A stretch of 32,750 nucleotides of DNA from the NCBI GenBank assembly GCA_031292235.1, contig JARLHM010000140.1, positions 1-32,750 on the forward strand. Direction: 5' to 3'. The position numbers and the translations under genes are program-made. The stretch's first letter is position 1; every line of letters starts with the position of its first letter. Of this stretch, positions 1 to 7,650 are shown piece by piece. The notes under the pieces were generated by a model. It ran no database searches. It saw only the letters and a program-made list of their open reading frames with translations, and was not told where the DNA came from. The stretch is from Syntrophaceae bacterium. GTDB lineage: Bacteria; Desulfobacterota; Desulfomonilia; Desulfomonilales; Desulfomonilaceae.

Positions 1-2396
1 CCTTTGTTGCCTGAAGGTCTCAGACGAGTATCAATGGAATAAACCGAACCTTCAGATGTCGGCACGCTCAGAATTGAAATGATTCTATTGGCAAGTCGAG
101 TAAACCACTCTCTCGATGATAGCCGGCCTATTTGTTCACTCGGAGGATCAAACACAAAGATGACATCCAGGTCGGACAGGTATGTCATTTCCATTCCGCC
201 CAGTTTCCCCAACCCTAAAACCACAAACGGCAATGGCCCAGTGAGGCCGTTAGAGCCAAATTTACGTTCCATTTCGCGACGGGCTATTTCTACCGCCGCT
301 GCCAGGCAAACATCAGCGAGTTCAGCAAGAAGCCGTCTGGCGACTGGTGAACCGATTTCTCCATTGAGCTGGCGTACCCCAATCAGTAATGTTTCTTCAT
401 TCTTGAATGTGCGGAGCACATTAAGTTTGTCCTCCAAAGCCTCACAGTAATCAAGACGTTCCAGTAGTTCCTTAGTAAGGTTCCCGGAACTCCTGGATGA
501 ACGTTCGGACCCACGACCTATCAATGAATCAATAGATTCAGGATGTCTCACTAGAAGGTCCGTGAAAAAACGGCTTTCCCCTAAAATACGTATCAGGAAT
601 CTAGTAGTGGCAGGGTTTTCAAGAAATGTAGAATAATAGTTTGGCGCAGCCTGCAGGGAAACTATATAGGAGTCGAGTCCGGTTAAGGTCTTTTCAGGTT
701 CAGGGGCTTTCAATAACTCGTCTATAAATAGAGGGGCTAACCGCTCCAGTAAGTCTTGGGCCCGTTCAGAAACTACCCTTCCTAAAGAAGGGGATATCAG
801 GTTCCTTAAAACCGGATATGCGGACGAAGGATTGCGGAAACCAAGGTCCGTCAATATTGAGATGATTTCATCATGATTATCTATTGATTCGATGAGATGA
901 CGGGTAACAGATGACACACGTTCCAGGCTGTCCTCCGGAGAATGATAAAACAGGGAAGTGAATAGTTCCTCTACAAGCCTGCGGTGTCTTTCCAGATCCT
1001 CCAGAAAACTGTCAAGCGCTTCCGGATCTTGATATCCCATTCGCCTGGCAAGTTCCTCCTGCTCCTCAGGTGTCCTGGGTAGATCATGTTTTTGTAACTG
1101 ATGGTCTATCTGGATCCTGTGCTCGACTTTTCTGAAGAACAAATAGGCGTCTCTCAAATCCCTTGCAGTGTCGGAACTTATGTGGCCCGCCTCAATCAGC
1201 AACTCAAGGGCTCTCAATGTAGAGGCTGAACGCAATCCGGGGTTTTTACCCCCGTTAATTAGCTGCAAGGTCTGGACAAAAAATTCAATTTCACGTATCC
1301 CACCTTGACCAAGCTTGATATTCAAACCGGGTTTTTTCTTAAGCTGGACCTCTATCTGCTTCTTCATGGAGCGCATTTCATCGAGAGTTGAATAATCGAG
1401 GTGCTTCCTAAATACGAATGGCTCAATTTCCTTGAGAAACTTCTCTCCGGCGCCGAGGTCGCCCGCTATAGGCAGCGCCTTCATGAGGGCGGCCCGTTCC
1501 CATGTTCTCCCCCACGAGAGATAATATTCTCTGGCATTGGAAACTGAAGGCGCCAGTTCGCCTTTGTCACCTTCCGGTCTGAGTCTTAAATCTACACGGA
1601 ATACAAACCCATCTTCAGTAATATCCGACATTGATCGACTGACGGACCTTGCGAGACTTTCATAAAAGCGAGTCACGACAATCTTATCAGGCCCAGAAGT
1701 CAACCCCTCTTCCGGGCCCCGTAGGTATATTAAATCTATATCCGATGAAAAATTGAGTTCCCGACCCGAGAGCTTTCCCATGCTTAGAATTACGAACCCG
1801 TATTCGCCAGGCGACAGCCCTTTGGGTATTCCGTGCTTACGAACTAAAAGCCTAAAATAGAAATCAAGGGAAGTTCTTAGAGCCGCAGCGGCGAAATCAG
1901 ACAATTCAGCCATCACCTCAGTAACAGCCGCAATATCAGTAAGGTCTCTGCAACCAATCCTCAGAAATTCTTCTTCCTTGTATCGCCTCAACTCACGGTG
2001 TAAATCCTCCGATGTCGGATTTGGAATCAGGGACAAACGATTGCGTAATTCGACTTCTTTCTCGATCCTGTCCTTGGTTAAAGTGTAACCCTCTTGGAGG
2101 AATATTGAATTTATCAAATCCGGCGAACGCCTGATGACCGAGAATAGGAACGCTGAAGCTGCAATTGTTCTTACAAAACAGCTCCACGTTTTGGGATCTT
2201 GTGAAAGTTTTGGAATTAGTTTTTCCGAATCAAGGCGAAGTAACTCTTCGAGTCGAATAACCGCGATCCTGGGATTCACGGCCTCCATAAGACCCGAAAC
2301 CACCATATTACCCTGGTATGGTTTTGCCTGATCTATTAGATTGTCTAGAAGAGGAGCTTCCGATTTGAGGAAATCTTCGAGAATATGTTGATCCAT
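1..2396 (-). CDS. glnE: GlnE, glutamine synthetase adenylyltransferase/adenylyl-removing enzyme (partial, C-terminus off the window)
   Basis: Bifunctional enzyme that adenylylates and deadenylylates glutamine synthetase to match nitrogen supply. Reading the minus strand from the ATG at 2396, the frame stays open for 798 codons to the left edge. Two nucleotidyltransferase motifs are visible: GKLSGRELNFSSDIDLIY in the N-terminal half (the deadenylylating domain in E. coli) and GKLGGMEMTYLSDLDVIFVF in the C-terminal half (the adenylylating domain). Each has the paired aspartates of the active site. The helical linker lies between them, and LRPSG follows the second motif just before the edge. An in-frame TAG lies close upstream, so 2396 is the first possible ATG, although its ribosome site is weak. 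It starts 35 bp after purM on the same strand. The last part of the protein is outside the window. The family call is firm. Confidence 0.95.
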   Translation of the reverse strand, partial: MDQHILEDFLKSEAPLLDNLIDQAKPYQGNMVVSGLMEAVNPRIAVIRLEELLRLDSEKLIPKLSQDPKTWSCFVRTIAASAFLFSVIRRSPDLINSIFLQEGYTLTKDRIEKEVELRNRLSLIPNPTSEDLHRELRRYKEEEFLRIGCRDLTDIAAVTEVMAELSDFAAAALRTSLDFYFRLLVRKHGIPKGLSPGEYGFVILSMGKLSGRELNFSSDIDLIYLRGPEEGLTSGPDKIVVTRFYESLARSVSRSMSDITEDGFVFRVDLRLRPEGDKGELAPSVSNAREYYLSWGRTWERAALMKALPIAGDLGAGEKFLKEIEPFVFRKHLDYSTLDEMRSMKKQIEVQLKKKPGLNIKLGQGGIREIEFFVQTLQLINGGKNPGLRSASTLRALELLIEAGHISSDTARDLRDAYLFFRKVEHRIQIDHQLQKHDLPRTPEEQEELARRMGYQDPEALDSFLEDLERHRRLVEELFTSLFYHSPEDSLERVSSVTRHLIESIDNHDEIISILTDLGFRNPSSAYPVLRNLISPSLGRVVSERAQDLLERLAPLFIDELLKAPEPEKTLTGLDSYIVSLQAAPNYYSTFLENPATTRFLIRILGESRFFTDLLVRHPESIDSLIGRGSERSSRSSGNLTKELLERLDYCEALEDKLNVLRTFKNEETLLIGVRQLNGEIGSPVARRLLAELADVCLAAAVEIARREMERKFGSNGLTGPLPFVVLGLGKLGGMEMTYLSDLDVIFVFDPPSEQIGRLSSREWFTRLANRIISILSVPTSEGSVYSIDTRLRPSGNK

Positions 2397-2431
2397 TCTG
2401 GACTGGAACTCACACTAACTGCTAAATCGAC

Positions 2432-3478
2432 TCATTTGATTACGACTTGGGGTTTAGACTGGCTCTCCCTGTTTTGGGTAGATCCAATCACCCAAACCGG
2501 TAGGTCATGACCTCTCAAACATCGGGTGGCGATATCCGTATCCGCTTCATTAATGATCATAATCATTCCTATGCCCATGTTGAAGGTTGTGAACATTTCA
2601 CGATCATCCAGGCCCGTATGCCTTTTCAATATCTCAAATATCGACGGGACATCCCATGTCGCTGAGTCTATGTTGGCCACAACGCTCTCAGGCAGAACTC
2701 TCGGGATATTTCCGTAAAAACCGCCTCCGGTAATATGCGCCATACCATGAACAGATATCTGGTCAAGAAGTGAAAGGACCGGTTTAACATAAATTCGCGT
2801 TGGAGTTAAAAGCTCTTCCCCTAACGTTTTATCTGAATCCGGAAACTTGTGATTTAACGAATACTGGGCCTTTTCCAGAAGGGCTTTACGAACAAGGCTG
2901 AAACCGTTGCTGTGTAAACCGGACGAACCGATGCCGAGGATCACATCTCCCGCCTTTACTCTTGATTGATCAATGGCTGTAGATTTGTCGAGTATACCTA
3001 CGCAAAAACCTGCCAGGTCGTATTCCCCCGCTGTGTAAAAATCAGGCATTTCCGCTGTTTCCCCTCCTATAAGAGCACAGCCGGAAATTCGGCATCCCTC
3101 CGCTATACCCGATACCACACTTTCAAATGTTCCCGGTTCGATCTTTCCGGTGGCGAAATAATCCAGGAAGAAAAGCGGTTCAGCCCCTGTGACCAAAAGG
3201 TCGTTGACATTCATAGCGACCAGATCTATCCCGACCGTGTTGTGAATTCCTGTCATGAAAGCGATTTTGAGTTTTGTTCCAACACCGTCGGTAGCAGAGA
3301 CTAGAACGGGGTCCTGGTATTTTTTCCAATCAGGTCGGAACATCGCTGCGAACCCGCCCAGATTGCCTATAACGCCTGGTGTAAAAGTGGATAGGATGTT
3401 CTTTGCTGCGGAGCCCAATGCCCTGTCCGCGAGGTCTATGTCAACACCAGCGTCTCGATATGTGATCTTTTCTGACAT
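2432..3478 (-). CDS. purM: PurM, phosphoribosylformylglycinamidine cyclo-ligase (AIR synthetase)
   Basis: Fifth step of de novo purine synthesis: ATP-dependent closure of FGAM to aminoimidazole ribotide in the cytoplasm. The 348 residues match the usual family length. Family signatures run in order: YRDAGVDID at the N-terminus, SATDGVGTKLKIA, the glycine-rich GGETAEMPDFY, GIGSSGLHSNGFSLVRK, and AHITGGGFYGNIPRVLP. The ATG at 3478 has an AAGG Shine-Dalgarno sequence a few bases upstream. The gene begins 8 bp after the deaminase gene and is followed 35 bp later by glnE, so all three are probably one transcript. Nothing looks damaged. Confidence 0.97.
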   Translation of the reverse strand: MSEKITYRDAGVDIDLADRALGSAAKNILSTFTPGVIGNLGGFAAMFRPDWKKYQDPVLVSATDGVGTKLKIAFMTGIHNTVGIDLVAMNVNDLLVTGAEPLFFLDYFATGKIEPGTFESVVSGIAEGCRISGCALIGGETAEMPDFYTAGEYDLAGFCVGILDKSTAIDQSRVKAGDVILGIGSSGLHSNGFSLVRKALLEKAQYSLNHKFPDSDKTLGEELLTPTRIYVKPVLSLLDQISVHGMAHITGGGFYGNIPRVLPESVVANIDSATWDVPSIFEILKRHTGLDDREMFTTFNMGIGMIMIINEADTDIATRCLRGHDLPVWVIGSTQNRESQSKPQVVIK

Positions 3479-3486
3479 GATTAACC

Positions 3487-4827
3487 TTATTGAAATAATT
3501 TTTTACCGGTATCCGATGCAATTTTGGCGGCCAATTCGAGGACCTTTTTTTTGATGACATTGTAACTAACTGAACAGAGTTTCCGATTCCGGACTATCTG
3601 CTTTCCGGCTACGATGACGTCACGGACATCAGACCCTCTGGCGCAATAGACCAATTGTGAAACAGGATTATAAAGCGGTTGCAAGTGTGGTTGACTGAGA
3701 TCTACCACTACTATGTCCGCCTGCTTTCCCGGACTTAATGTACCAATCACGTCATCCAGTCCAAGAACTCTCGCTCCTCCAATCGTTGCCATGGTCAGGG
3801 TTTCTGCCGCATTAACAGCTTCAGGATTCTTGGATACCAATTTTCCCAATAAGGAAGCTGACCTCATTTCCTCAAAAAGATCAAGATTGTTGTTGCTGGC
3901 GGCGCCGTCCGTTCCAAGCCCGACTGTCAGCCCATTATCCAGGAGATTCTTAATGCGGGCATGGCCTGAAGCAAGTTTCATGTTCGATTCAGGACAGTGT
4001 ACTATGCTGACTTGCGAGTCCCGGAAAATTTCCACGTCCCTGTCTGTCAAATGAACACAGTGAACAGCCACGAATGAACTGTCCAAAACACCGGAGGAGT
4101 TTAACAGTTCTACAGGAGTAACACCGTATCTTTTGTGTATAAGTTGACTTTCAGTAAGTGTTTCGGCCACATGCGAGAACAGTTTGACATCATGAGACTT
4201 GCAGATTTCCGCCGCCGAACTGTATGTGCCGGGTTGACACAAGTAAGGTGAATGGCAAAACAAGGCGGGGGTGATATTAGGATGCGATGGCACGGACCGA
4301 AAGAAATAGAGCGCTCTTTCTTTCCAGGCGCCTTGGCTTTTTGCGTCAGGGGTTGGAACATCCAGAACACCTTGGGCAATTACGGCGCGAAGCCCTACAT
4401 CGATTACGGCCTGGGCAGCTTCCTCCATAAAGAAATATGCGTCGGCGATGGTTGTTACCCCTGAAAGAGCCATCTCGACGGCCGATAGAGTAGAACCGAG
4501 TCTAACCATCTCTGGTGACACATACTTGGCTTCGCTCGGAAAAATGAATTGGTTCAACCATGTTTCCAAAGGCAGGTCATCGGCTAAGCCTCTGAACATG
4601 CTCATGGCGGAGTGAACGTGGCAATTTACAAGCCCAGGCATAATAAGACAGTTTGAACAATCGACAACCTGTCCCGGTGACCAGTCTACTTTCTCGCTCG
4701 TGTTCACGGAGGCGATGATGTCACCTGAAATCAGGGTACGGGCGTGAACCTCAGGCCCGGATGTCGATGGATCGCGTAATATCAATCCGTTTTCTAGGAC
4801 GAGGGAAGGGGCTCTTAACAAGTTCAT
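3487..4827 (-). CDS. mtaD: Amidohydrolase of the 5-methylthioadenosine/S-adenosylhomocysteine deaminase (MtaD) type
   Basis: Cytosolic metal-dependent hydrolase expected to deaminate methylthioadenosine, S-adenosylhomocysteine or adenosine to the inosine analogue. In this 446-residue protein the metal and catalytic residues of the family are all visible: H70 and H72 in NCHVHSAMSMFRG, H219 and E222 in SHVAET, H256 in AVHCVH, the HCPESN loop near 277-282, and D307 in GLGTDGAASN. ADDLPLETWL after the first motif is typical of the MtaD/SsnA-type amidohydrolases, and GKQADIVVVDL marks the C-terminal beta domain. It lies 21 bp downstream of a purine nucleoside phosphorylase and 8 bp before purM. 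This supports a purine or methylthio salvage role over a guanine-deaminase or chlorohydrolase role. Exact substrate preference cannot be read from the sequence. Confidence 0.85.
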   Translation of the reverse strand: MNLLRAPSLVLENGLILRDPSTSGPEVHARTLISGDIIASVNTSEKVDWSPGQVVDCSNCLIMPGLVNCHVHSAMSMFRGLADDLPLETWLNQFIFPSEAKYVSPEMVRLGSTLSAVEMALSGVTTIADAYFFMEEAAQAVIDVGLRAVIAQGVLDVPTPDAKSQGAWKERALYFFRSVPSHPNITPALFCHSPYLCQPGTYSSAAEICKSHDVKLFSHVAETLTESQLIHKRYGVTPVELLNSSGVLDSSFVAVHCVHLTDRDVEIFRDSQVSIVHCPESNMKLASGHARIKNLLDNGLTVGLGTDGAASNNNLDLFEEMRSASLLGKLVSKNPEAVNAAETLTMATIGGARVLGLDDVIGTLSPGKQADIVVVDLSQPHLQPLYNPVSQLVYCARGSDVRDVIVAGKQIVRNRKLCSVSYNVIKKKVLELAAKIASDTGKKLFQ

Positions 4828-4848
4828 TAGGGTCCTATTATCAGCTAG

Positions 4849-5679
4849 TTATAGTGTCATCCGGCCAATAGCGATTTCCATGATTTGTCCCATCAAACGT
4901 CCGGTAATCTTAGCGTTTTGAATCACCTGTGAAAGAGAAATGGGTAACATGTTCTCTGGATTATTCACATTTGTGATAGCGGCTAAAAAAAGAACTCTAA
5001 AACCAACTTGGACAGCGGTAATTACTTCTGGAACAGAACTCATTCCCACGGCGTCGCCGCCAAGCATCCGAAGCATTCGTGTTTCTGCGGGGGTTTCCAG
5101 ACTGGGCCCGGCAACAGCCACGTAAACGCCGCGTCGCAAGGTGGCCCCAATTTCCCGGACGGCCTTTGACGCCTCTTCAATACATTCGCTGTCATAAACC
5201 CGGCCCATGTCCGGGAAACGGTCTCCAAGACGCGGGTCAGTTATTCCTCTCAGAGGGTTGGAGCCGAGCAGGTTGATGTGATCGGTCACTATCATTACGT
5301 CGCCAGGATTGAAGGACAGGTTCAGGCCACCGGCAGCGCTATTTACAATTAGCAATTTGGCGCCCATGGCTCCAAATACCCTCACAGGAAAAGTTACATG
5401 CTCGAGACCGTATCCCTCATAATAATGAAAACGGCCCTGCATCGCCACAACGCGTTTGCCGGCGAACGTCCCGAATATCAGTTTGCCTTTGTGACCCTCA
5501 ACCGTAGAGGCTGGAAAATGGGGGACATCCTCGTACGGAATCACACAATTGGGAGTTAGCTGGTCGGCCAGATCGCCGAGTCCCGTCCCGAGGATAATAG
5601 CCACTTCGGGATTCTCCCAAGCTGCTGTTTTCCCCAGGAATGTTTTGGTCTCTAAGACTTTTTCGAATATATCGTCCAT
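4849..5679 (-). CDS. punA: Purine nucleoside phosphorylase, trimeric PNP/MTAP family
   Basis: Phosphorolysis of purine nucleosides to base and (deoxy)ribose 1-phosphate. From the ATG at 5679 the product has 276 residues, the normal size. Visible landmarks are ILGTGLGDLA (the family usually has GSGLG), H63 in EGHKGK, QGRFHYYEGY with R83 and H85 for phosphate, GPSLETPAETR with E195, GMSSVPEV with M213, and ITN with N237. E195 and N237 are the base-contacting pair of 6-oxopurine phosphorylases; methylthioadenosine phosphorylases carry Asp at the Asn position. The frame also opens from a GTG at 5793, adding 38 residues unlike the family, so 5679 is preferred although its ribosome site is weak. 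The adjacent MtaD-type deaminase suggests an inosine-type substrate, possibly methylthioinosine. Confidence 0.88.
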   Translation of the reverse strand: MDDIFEKVLETKTFLGKTAAWENPEVAIILGTGLGDLADQLTPNCVIPYEDVPHFPASTVEGHKGKLIFGTFAGKRVVAMQGRFHYYEGYGLEHVTFPVRVFGAMGAKLLIVNSAAGGLNLSFNPGDVMIVTDHINLLGSNPLRGITDPRLGDRFPDMGRVYDSECIEEASKAVREIGATLRRGVYVAVAGPSLETPAETRMLRMLGGDAVGMSSVPEVITAVQVGFRVLFLAAITNVNNPENMLPISLSQVIQNAKITGRLMGQIMEIAIGRMTL

Positions 5680-5828
5680 AATAACCAGTGACACCGAATA
5701 AAATTGCGCCGAAAAACAATCGAGCCCCGGCTTGCTATAAAAGGGGCCATGCCGCAGACTCGACCGGTAAAAGGATAACTCAGTGTTCCCCACAATCGAA
5801 CAGGGGGGCGCGGTAGAAATTGAAAGAA

Positions 5829-6803
5829 CTACCTTTTAAGGGATTTTATTTTCTCATTCAGAACTGGAACCACCTCGTTGAGGTCTCCCACGATTCCGTA
5901 AGAGGCTACACGGAATATGGGGGCTCTAGGGTCTTTGTTTACAGCGACAAGAAGGGGCGATCCCTTAATGCCTCCAAGGTGCTGAAACGCTCCACTGATT
6001 CCTAGAGCCAGGTAGACCTTGGGTTTGACTTCAACCCCGGATGTCCCAACCTGGTGGAATTTTGGAAGCAGGTTCTTGTCCACAATTGGTCGAGAACACG
6101 CCAGGACCCCACCCATAGTATCCGCTAGCGATTGGAACACATCGAGGTCCGGTTCATCGCCAATGCCACGACCAATGGAAACAATTATGTCAGCGGACGC
6201 GATATCCACGTCACCTTTCTCGGCTTCGACATATTTTATAAAGCGTTTTTTCAAAGATGTCGGGTCTATAGGGCAGGCGACATTTTCAATAGCCCCTTTG
6301 GCCGCGTCTGACGGAGTGAATGGAAATGACCCTGCCCTTATGGTTAGGACCACCCGTTCCGAATCCTTAAAAGAAACTAGAGAATTTATTTTGTAACTAT
6401 ACATCTGACGAGAAGCAAAAAGCTTTCCGTTTCTTACTTCCGCAGAAAAACAATCAGTCGCCAGAGCTGCGTCTAGAGCTACTGACAGGCCTGGAGCGAA
6501 ATCCAGTATTGCGTTCGAAGCCCCCATGAGCAGGACATATGATCCGCTTGGTTTCAGGATTTCCTTTAGTGTTTTGATAATCGCTTCAGAGTTCATGGTT
6601 TCGAATATTGGGTTTTCCACAACCATCACTCTGGGCGCCTCTGTGGACAACGTTTCCGCCATGGCGGCGTTCGCGGACAAAAGGATACACGTAAGTTCGG
6701 CCCCAAGTTCAGATGAGAGTTTTCGGCCCGCTGCTATAGCCTCCCATGTGGTGTCTCTAATTACGCCTTTTCGGTGCTCTGCAAGAACATATATGTTTTC
6801 CAT
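5829..6803 (-). CDS. etfA: Electron transfer flavoprotein alpha subunit
   Basis: FAD-carrying large subunit of the soluble heterodimer that accepts electrons from acyl-CoA dehydrogenases. In 324 residues the C-terminal FAD domain is clear: VSIGRGIG, ACSRPIVDK, QVGTSGVEVKP, LALGISGAFQHLGGI, VAVNKDPRAPIF and YGIVGDL, in the order seen in the family. The N-terminal domain begins MENIYVLAEHRKG. Its ATG shares one base with the TAA of etfB (TAATG), which indicates translational coupling and 1:1 expression. The membrane Fe-S oxidoreductase lies just upstream of etfB, so the likely destination of the electrons is menaquinone. I cannot decide from sequence alone whether this pair bifurcates electrons. 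Confidence 0.96.
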   Translation of the reverse strand: MENIYVLAEHRKGVIRDTTWEAIAAGRKLSSELGAELTCILLSANAAMAETLSTEAPRVMVVENPIFETMNSEAIIKTLKEILKPSGSYVLLMGASNAILDFAPGLSVALDAALATDCFSAEVRNGKLFASRQMYSYKINSLVSFKDSERVVLTIRAGSFPFTPSDAAKGAIENVACPIDPTSLKKRFIKYVEAEKGDVDIASADIIVSIGRGIGDEPDLDVFQSLADTMGGVLACSRPIVDKNLLPKFHQVGTSGVEVKPKVYLALGISGAFQHLGGIKGSPLLVAVNKDPRAPIFRVASYGIVGDLNEVVPVLNEKIKSLKR

Positions 6804-7594
6804 TATCCTATGGCCCCTTTTTCTTTCAGGATTTCGGCCAGACGAGCAGCGGCTTCTTCAGGTTTGCCCTTTATGATCTCAGCGCCTTCGCCTTCGGGCG
6901 GTAGAGAGACCTGCTCAATTTCAACACGGGCGCCTGACTGGCCTACTTTGCCCGCGTCAATTCCGATTTCATCAATCCCAACGTTGGGGATTTCTATTGA
7001 AGTCACCTTTCTGACAGCCCTTATCGAAACAAAACGGGGTTCATTCAAACCGGTAGCGACAGCTATCAGACATGGTAGGTCCATTTCCATGGATTCATAA
7101 AGGCCGCCTTCAAGTTCTCGGACAAATGAAGCCTTCTGGCCCTTGATTTCGATCCTTGAAACGAGAGTAGCGCTCGGAATGTCTAGCATTGCAGCCAACA
7201 TTCCGCCTAATTGACCAGCGCCGTCATCCTCTGCAAGTGTTCCGGTCAAGATCAAGTCGTGGGGTCGTCCTTTAATAAATTGGGAGAGGACGGAAGCCGT
7301 TGCGTATCCATCTCCGCCTTCCATTTGGTCGGACCAAATCTGGAAAGCTTCATCAGCGCCTCGAGCCAGACACTCTCGAAGCATGTCCTCTGATTCCTCG
7401 GGCGCCAGGCTTACGACCGTAACCTTGCCGCCGACCTTCTCCTTGATCTGAGCGGCTTCTTCAATGGCAAAACGGTCCCAATCATTCATGTCAAAATCAA
7501 GATCATCCTTCTTGATGTCTTTGGCCGCCGCCGACACGGTAAGATCCGCCTCTGACGTGTCCGGTGTCCACTTCATGCAGACAATGATATTCAT
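6803..7594 (-). CDS. etfB: Electron transfer flavoprotein beta subunit
   Basis: Small subunit of EtfAB. From the ATG at 7594 it has 263 residues. A GGGAGG ribosome site sits at ideal distance before this ATG, so the possible start four codons upstream is not used. The start MNIIVCMKWTPDT, the DMNDWDRFAIEEA segment, the SLAPEESEDMLRECLARGADEA region and the nucleotide-binding stretch LTGTLAEDDGAGQLGGMLA are typical of the family. The last of these differs from both the AMP-binding form and the DGDTAQVGP form reported for bifurcating proteins, so the class is left open. It overlaps etfA by one base and follows the Fe-S oxidoreductase gene by 56 bp. Confidence 0.95.
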   Translation of the reverse strand: MNIIVCMKWTPDTSEADLTVSAAAKDIKKDDLDFDMNDWDRFAIEEAAQIKEKVGGKVTVVSLAPEESEDMLRECLARGADEAFQIWSDQMEGGDGYATASVLSQFIKGRPHDLILTGTLAEDDGAGQLGGMLAAMLDIPSATLVSRIEIKGQKASFVRELEGGLYESMEMDLPCLIAVATGLNEPRFVSIRAVRKVTSIEIPNVGIDEIGIDAGKVGQSGARVEIEQVSLPPEGEGAEIIKGKPEEAAARLAEILKEKGAIG

Positions 7595-7650
7595 GTGTCC
7601 TCCCAAATATTCTTTGGATTCTGATGAACCAATCTATTGTAAATTGTCCT

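Noticed and set aside
3713-4054. Plus-strand 113-codon frame opposite mtaD
   Set aside because: Antisense to a complete amidohydrolase with all metal ligands visible.
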